Of a stretch of DNA of 34,798 nucleotides, positions 31,174-34,798 are shown in pieces; within the stretch, counting starts at the first letter, position 1; the number at the start of each line of letters is the position of its first letter. The notes under the pieces are model-generated. The model was given only the letters and a program-made list of their open reading frames with translations, did not search any database and was not told where the DNA came from. The stretch is from a virus. Location of the stretch: IMG/VR virus record IMGVR_UViG_3300047678_000064, positions 1 to 34,798 of that record; one strand, written 5' to 3'. The translations under genes and the position numbers were made by a program.

Positions 31174-31406
31174 ACTTGTTTATAAAATTTGTTAAATTGT
31201 TCTTTTGTTAGTTCTAGGCAGCCAAAGGTTACAAAACCTCCAGATACCTCATATTCTAGTTTCTCCGTAAGGGGAAACACATTGCAACCACTTTCGACAG
31301 CTGATTTAATCAAAGAGAACGGTACTCTGTTCTCCTTGTAGATTAATTCAGCAGAATCCTCATCGTACTCGATGGGCAGACCCTCCTGACTATAATCTAA
31401 AATCAT
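31125..31406 (-). CDS. Hypothetical protein, 93 aa
   Basis: 93 aa, alpha/beta: acidic N-terminus (DEDSAELIYKEN), strands (EVSGGFVTFGCLEL) and a Lys-rich C-terminal helix. The end overlaps the start of the AAA+ gene by 49 bases, where its C-terminal residues (about QVWKLSKQSKMYKTAGN) share DNA with the ATPase N-terminus. It starts 4 bases after the coiled-coil gene. Not recognised. Confidence 0.65.
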   Translation of the reverse strand: MILDYSQEGLPIEYDEDSAELIYKENRVPFSLIKSAVESGCNVFPLTEKLEYEVSGGFVTFGCLELTKEQFNKFYKQVWKLSKQSKMYKTAGN

Positions 31407-31410
31407 AGCT

Positions 31411-31698
31411 TTAGAATCTTTCTTTTAAGACATCTAAAGCATATTCCAATCCTTCTTCCAAGCTTTGTACTTCTTGGAAAGCAGCTATTTCATCCTGTAC
31501 TTTGTAAGGAATAGCTCTTTTACTTGTAGCAAGTTTTTGTCTTGCATTAGCCAAATCAAGCTTAGTCTGAGCAATGTCCACTTCTAATTTGGATTTTGCT
31601 TTTTGCACATCTAATTCCAGTTGCTCTGACTGGGTCTGTGTCTCTGACTGTGAGATTAGGTCTTTGTATTTTAAGGCCTCCACTGCTGACTTTTTCAT
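31411..31698 (-). CDS. Coiled-coil protein, 95 aa
   Basis: 95 aa, almost all helical with regular hydrophobic spacing (about 22-65: QTQSEQLELDVQKAKSK, then LDLANARQKLATSK), then a helical acidic C-terminus. It looks like an oligomerising rod. Its first 137 bases lie inside the larger 305-codon reading frame in another phase. Composition here matches the rest of the phage better than the overlapping tail does. Confidence 0.7.
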   Translation of the reverse strand: MKKSAVEALKYKDLISQSETQTQSEQLELDVQKAKSKLEVDIAQTKLDLANARQKLATSKRAIPYKVQDEIAAFQEVQSLEEGLEYALDVLKERF

Positions 31699-32479
31699 CT
31701 TCTGCTGTTTTTAAATTGTTTGTAAAAATTGGTGACTGTGTAAGAACGTGTTTTAAAAATTGATTTGTTGTGATTAACACATAGCCTTTTTTTGGTGTAT
31801 CTTCTGAGTGTCCAAAAGGATCAGCTGGTGGATAGTGAAAATAGTTATGAAGTGGAGAAACATACCAAGAGTCTTTATAACCTGGCCATTCATTTTTATG
31901 CTCACGAAGAAATTTAGTGAGCATTTCATGATTATCTTCTTTATTTACTATACACCATTTTTCTGGTAATTCTGAGATAGTCAGCATATATTTTACAAAG
32001 AAATCTTCAGATATTTCTAGATAATTTCTTCTATATGTGGGTTCTGCATAACAATGCTTTGTCTGCTGAGGATAACATAAATATAGTCCTACAGCTTCTT
32101 TTGGATTCCAAGATTTTAACCAACCATCATACTCATGTTTTTTATATGCCAAAAAAGTCTTTACTAATTCAGAATTACTGTGTGTTATTCTTAAACAAAA
32201 CTTATCTGGAGGAAAACATTCCTCTGGAGTCAGAGGTCTCAATGCTACTTCATGAGGTTTAGGAAGAAAGGGTTTCAATTGGGATAAGGCATAAACAGTT
32301 TGATTACTCTGTCCTTTAACTGCCCAACAACCACTGCTATTCCAAGCTACTCCATTATATCCCTTTATACTCATGTTAGCATTTATGTAGGTATCTTTTC
32401 TTTCTGTTATATATTTAACAAGATCCTCATTATGATCCCAACATACACCTGACATGGGAAATTCTCTTAATACTACCAT
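31562..32479 (-). CDS. Protein with three diverged ~75-aa repeats
   Basis: The frame is 305 codons. Three similar units are visible at about 8-75, 92-170 and 175-246: a strand (KFCLRITHSN / KWCIVNKED), a helix with LVKTFLAYKKHEYDGW or MLTKFLREHKNEWPGY, a Trp-containing stretch, and a closing GYVLITTNQFLKHVL or NYLEISEDFFVKYML. It is not a family I recognise. From about codon 259 on the frame overlaps the 95-aa coiled-coil gene for 137 bases and becomes Arg-rich, so its real end may be different. The ATG lies 8 bases after a terminator hairpin. Confidence 0.65.
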   Translation of the reverse strand: MVVLREFPMSGVCWDHNEDLVKYITERKDTYINANMSIKGYNGVAWNSSGCWAVKGQSNQTVYALSQLKPFLPKPHEVALRPLTPEECFPPDKFCLRITHSNSELVKTFLAYKKHEYDGWLKSWNPKEAVGLYLCYPQQTKHCYAEPTYRRNYLEISEDFFVKYMLTISELPEKWCIVNKEDNHEMLTKFLREHKNEWPGYKDSWYVSPLHNYFHYPPADPFGHSEDTPKKGYVLITTNQFLKHVLTQSPIFTNNLKTAEDEKVSSGGLKIQRPNLTVRDTDPVRATGIRCAKSKIQIRSGHCSD

Positions 32480-32480
32480 A

Positions 32481-32507
32481 ATAAAAACCCTCCCCTCTCA
32501 GGGAGGG
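32481..32507 (-). terminator. Intrinsic terminator after the 201-aa gene
   Basis: Minus strand CCCTCCC, TGAGAG, GGGAGGG (32507-32488), seven pairs, followed by TTTTTATT. It begins 7 bases after the stop at 32515 and its T-tract reaches to the ATG at 32479 without space for a promoter. Confidence 0.88.
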
Positions 32508-32514
32508 AATTAGG

Positions 32515-33120
32515 CTATTTTAAAGTGTACTTCACTTTGTTAATAATAAGGCTTTGGATGGTTCTTGGATCCACCTGTCTGCTTCTGGTATCATAATCCT
32601 TAGTAGGATCTTTTTTGATTTCCATATCAACAAAGTTTACTCTGCCCAAATCATCCACATGTCCATAGTGGCGACCTTTCATAGTTCTTAACTTTCCTGG
32701 AATAACATTAGTAATAGGATTTTCCATCAAATCATTCAACAATGCATTAGCAGTTTTCATACTGGCATTTTGAATCTCATCAATTTTAGCTTTTTTCTCA
32801 GCTTCAAAGTCTTTTTTAGTTTTCTCTGTTGCTTTGGTAATAAAGCTTACAGTCATGGCGATGCGAGGACTGTTGATGAAAAGCTCAGCTAGTTCAGTCA
32901 TAGATTTTTTCTCTTCAGTAGTGAAATGATCTGCTGAGGTACAGATTTCTTCTACATAGCGTGTTCCTAATGTAATTTCATGACCGAAGTCATCATATAC
33001 AATAACTTTTGTCTGTTGAACTTCTTTTACTACATAGAATGAAGTTTCAGATAATATACTACCTGGTTCAATTACTACTTTTACTGCTGTTGCTGAAGCT
33101 TTTTTTGTTGTTGTACTCAT
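32515..33120 (-). CDS. Hypothetical protein, 201 aa
   Basis: 201 aa. Lys/Thr/Ala-rich start (STTTKKASATAVK), a beta unit (FYVVKEVQQTKVIVYDDFG, about 28-46), a helical Lys/Glu-rich middle (about 95-130), and a C-terminal part with MKGRHYGHVDDLGRVNFVDMEI (146-167) and many Asp/Arg. No enzymatic motif is certain. It lies right after the VWA gene (18 bases) and before a terminator, a two-gene unit that may be highly expressed. Possibly a partner of the VWA protein. Confidence 0.75.
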   Translation of the reverse strand: MSTTTKKASATAVKVVIEPGSILSETSFYVVKEVQQTKVIVYDDFGHEITLGTRYVEEICTSADHFTTEEKKSMTELAELFINSPRIAMTVSFITKATEKTKKDFEAEKKAKIDEIQNASMKTANALLNDLMENPITNVIPGKLRTMKGRHYGHVDDLGRVNFVDMEIKKDPTKDYDTRSRQVDPRTIQSLIINKVKYTLK

Positions 33121-33138
33121 GTTTTTAAAATTAAAGGG

Positions 33139-34023
33139 TTAGTTAATATCTTTGTAGAAACCTTTGGAAACATCTTCTCCAGCTGCTACTTTACTAGAGT
33201 AAGAGGAGCGAGAAACACTGTTAGTCATGAAAGCACTTTCCATGCCTCTTTCAGTATTGTCATGAACAAGAGTATTTGAGTCGTGGAACTTAAGATTTTT
33301 TTGGGCATATTTCACATCTTCAACAGTTCCAATGAAGGTGAATGTCCATCCCAGAGAGCCTAATTCTTCAATTAGTTTGGCAATTTTAGCAGCACCGTAT
33401 CTTCGAGATGAGTTCTCCTGGCCATCAGTATAGATGTTGACTAACACTACATCAGCATCTTTCTTAACAGGGGAAACTTTAGCTATAGAATCACCAATAG
33501 CATCATATAATGCAGTGGATCCTCTAGTAACTCCTCGATACTCACTAACTACTGTTAATGGATCTGTGGTGTGTAGGAAGCGAATGTCATCTGAGAAATC
33601 ACAGAGAGTGTAGGTATAAGTGACATGATTTTTGTCTTCTTTGAGCTCTTTTATACCTCTGTTGATTCCCATGTATGCAGCCTTAGCTTTACCACCACTC
33701 ATTGAACCACTATTATCCAGTACGTCTACTACGTGGATAACTTTTGCTGCAGTTGATGCAACAGTTTTGGTTTTAGTTTTAGTGACCACTGTAGTTTTGG
33801 TCACTGTAACCTTGTTACGTTTCTTGGGAGCTTTAGATGCCGTCTTAGCTTGTGCTCCTTTGGAATAGGGAAAGTTTCCTAATCCTTGTGCAATAAGATC
33901 ATCTAAATGGGCGATGAAATCTTTTGCACTGTTGAACCCTTCAGCGAGCGCTTTAGGTTCTCTAGCAACTTTGTTGTACTGTTTGATGCTTTTCAACATC
34001 TCTGAATTTGTTTTTGTGCTCAT
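33139..34023 (-). CDS. von Willebrand factor A (VWA) domain protein
   Basis: 294 aa. An N-terminal helical part is followed by a Lys/Thr/Val-rich linker (about 66-90, with KTKTK repeats), then the VWA domain: VVDVLDNSGSMSGGK (98-112) gives the DxSxS MIDAS motif, GSTALYDAIG (168-177) gives the metal-binding Thr170, and IYTDGQENSS (197-206) gives the Asp200-Gly. It should bind a divalent metal and a protein ligand. VWA proteins often act with AAA+ ATPases; one is encoded 2 kb downstream. Confidence 0.92.
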   Translation of the reverse strand: MSTKTNSEMLKSIKQYNKVAREPKALAEGFNSAKDFIAHLDDLIAQGLGNFPYSKGAQAKTASKAPKKRNKVTVTKTTVVTKTKTKTVASTAAKVIHVVDVLDNSGSMSGGKAKAAYMGINRGIKELKEDKNHVTYTYTLCDFSDDIRFLHTTDPLTVVSEYRGVTRGSTALYDAIGDSIAKVSPVKKDADVVLVNIYTDGQENSSRRYGAAKIAKLIEELGSLGWTFTFIGTVEDVKYAQKNLKFHDSNTLVHDNTERGMESAFMTNSVSRSSYSSKVAAGEDVSKGFYKDIN

Positions 34024-34043
34024 AAATTAAAGGATTTAAATGA

Positions 34044-34325
34044 TTACTTATTCTTAAACATATTCTCCATAAACTTTGCCATTCTGAGAGAATTGGCAAG
34101 GTCTTCACTCTTTTCTAAAGCTTCTGCTAGACCTTTAGCTATTAATACACTTGTTAAATAAACAACTTCATTGTAGCTAAAGTTCTTAACTATATGCTCA
34201 AAGAGTTCTTCCACAGTATCTGGCCCATTATCATCAATGATAACTACCATTGCTTTTACGCATTTTTCTTGTATGTCAGGCATATCAAGAGAAGCGTATG
34301 CTTCTTTAGTTTTCTGGCTTGCCAT
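34044..34325 (-). CDS. Hypothetical helical protein, 93 aa, paralogue of the upstream gene
   Basis: 93 aa from ATG 34325; an ATG at 34343 in the same frame would add 6 residues and cannot be excluded. Mostly helical: IQEKCVKAMVVIIDDNGPD, then FSYNEVVYLTSVLIAKGLAE, then LANSLRMAKFMENMF. The order and hydrophobic pattern match the 95-aa product of the upstream gene (FTREEMAYVVCVHAASRVLA), so these are tandem diverged copies. Function unknown. Confidence 0.7.
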   Translation of the reverse strand: MASQKTKEAYASLDMPDIQEKCVKAMVVIIDDNGPDTVEELFEHIVKNFSYNEVVYLTSVLIAKGLAEALEKSEDLANSLRMAKFMENMFKNK

Positions 34326-34593
34326 CTTTTGAGTCTTCAGCATTTTTCAAAACAGCTACTAATTTCTCTAATGCAGGATTAGCTTCTAAAACAGCCAATA
34401 CTCTGCTTGCAGCATGAACACATACTACATAAGCCATTTCTTCTCTAGTAAATGTGTCTAAAACATGCGTCATATCCCCTTCTGGATCTTCTTTATCTGC
34501 ATTTTTGGCCATATGCAGCATAAATATTGCCATTTTCTCACTTACTTTTTCTTGATCCACTCCTTTTATTTTGTGGAATTCATGTTCACCCAT
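34306..34593 (-). CDS. Hypothetical helical protein, 95 aa
   Basis: 95 aa from ATG 34593, with the leader TTTAAACAACAATCAT. The frame is also open upstream to 34686, but that part is the tRNA-like gene, so the 34593 start is preferred. Helices: EKVSEKMAIFMLHMAKNAD, FTREEMAYVVCVHAASRVLAV, and a short acidic C-terminus. It is a paralogue of the next gene. The first protein gene after the tRNA-like element. Confidence 0.7.
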   Translation of the reverse strand: MGEHEFHKIKGVDQEKVSEKMAIFMLHMAKNADKEDPEGDMTHVLDTFTREEMAYVVCVHAASRVLAVLEANPALEKLVAVLKNAEDSKDGKPEN

Positions 34594-34612
34594 ATGATTG
34601 TTGTTTAAAATT

Positions 34613-34745
34613 AGAAGGAGGAAGCAGGAATCGAACCTGCATTTACCATTTGGACTGTCTGGTAATCCTATCATCTTTCCTGGCATCTCTCTGTCCTGAG
34701 TAGACTTATCCAGATGATAGAGTGTCTACCATTCACCATCCCCCC
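34613..34745 (-). tRNA. tRNA-like gene with an insertion (Leu-like 5' half), or intron-containing tRNA
   Basis: The T-arm GCAGG, TTCGATT, CCTGC (34640-34624) is perfect and continues to TTCCTCC (34623-34617). The matching 5' acceptor strand GGGGGGA (34745-34739, two G-U pairs) is 100 bases upstream, followed by T8-G9, D-stem GTG/CAC and D-loop AATGGTAGA with A14, G18-G19 and A21, a Leu-like D-arm. Anticodon-stem strands CTATC (34720-34716) and GATAG (34672-34668) pair, but 43 bases instead of 7 lie between them. A 6-bp stem TTACCA/TGGTAA before the T-arm resembles a long variable arm. Alternative short reading from about 34681 has a poor acceptor. Confidence 0.6.
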
Positions 34746-34798
34746 ATGTTCCACTATAGATGAAAGTAAATTACTAAAAAGAATACAATAATAAATAA

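Noticed and set aside
34594-34686. Upstream extension of the 95-aa gene to an ATG at 34686
   Set aside because: These bases form the T-arm and anticodon region of the tRNA-like gene; the ATG at 34593 has the usual A-rich leader.
34613-34745. Group I intron inside the tRNA-like gene
   Set aside because: The insertion is about 36-43 bases, far below the size of a group I core, and I see no P/Q/R/S elements.
1-34798. CRISPR array or long direct repeats
   Set aside because: No regularly spaced repeats were seen at any scale on either strand.
1-34798. Recoded stop codon (alternative genetic code)
   Set aside because: Conserved genes such as recA, polA, dnaB and rIIA read through with normal stops at expected lengths, so no reassignment is needed.

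Overview
The window is most likely a stretch of a large tailed dsDNA phage genome infecting a Bacteroidota host. All supportable genes are on the minus strand, so transcription runs from high to low coordinates. They are tightly packed with many ATGA or TAATG overlaps, the DNA is AT-rich, and start codons are preceded by A/T-rich leaders rather than Shine-Dalgarno sequences. One clear Bacteroidota-type promoter (TTTG-N20-TAnnTTTG) is visible. The gene set (family A polymerase, DnaB, TOPRIM primase, RecA, Sak4-like ATPase, RIIA/RIIB, UDG, dUTPase) is that of a lytic phage with its own replisome. A crAss-like or jumbo phage is possible, but no virion or RNA polymerase gene is present to settle this. 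The standard genetic code fits.

Layout in transcription order: (1) 34.8-27.9 kb is an accessory/host-takeover block: a tRNA-like gene with an insertion, a tandem paralogue pair, a VWA protein, a 201-aa protein, a three-repeat protein, a coiled-coil protein, a AAA+ ATPase, a Tad2-like anti-Thoeris protein, a membrane coiled-coil protein and an SPFH (prohibitin-like) membrane protein. (2) 27.8-25.4 kb holds a second tRNA-like gene, small unknown genes and a protein with the HxD...H...R signature of 2-oxoglutarate/Fe(II) oxygenases. (3) 25.4-11.4 kb is the replication module: DNA polymerase A, an HNH endonuclease with its own promoter, a possible replication initiator, two metallophosphoesterases, a small protein with primase-like motifs, a MazG-like pyrophosphohydrolase, DnaB helicase, an SF2 helicase, a Sak4-like ATPase, a probable SSB, primase and uracil-DNA glycosylase. 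(4) 11.4-6.4 kb holds small paralogous genes and the rIIA-rIIB pair. (5) 6.3-1.5 kb is the recombination/nucleotide block: HNH, PD-(D/E)XK exonuclease, RecA, dUTPase, HNH and PhoH. (6) 1.5-0 kb holds small unknown genes, a GroES-like candidate and a truncated family-2 glycosyltransferase.

Common threads: the replisome is nearly complete and is paired with uracil control (dUTPase plus UDG) and recombination (RecA, SSB, exonuclease). Several genes look like counters to host immunity: a Tad2/DUF2829 protein, a 41-aa peptide resembling only the toxin-neutralising tail of DUF1778 antitoxins, an MPPED2-like phosphoesterase that might cleave cyclic nucleotides, and RIIA/RIIB. Four intrinsic-terminator-like hairpins sit 6-15 bases upstream of start codons, leaving no room for a promoter, which suggests partial termination or attenuation inside long transcripts. 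The two tRNA-like genes are unusual: one has a clear acceptor/D-arm half and T-arm half separated by an insertion, and the other has an irregular D region and an apparent 8-nt anticodon loop.
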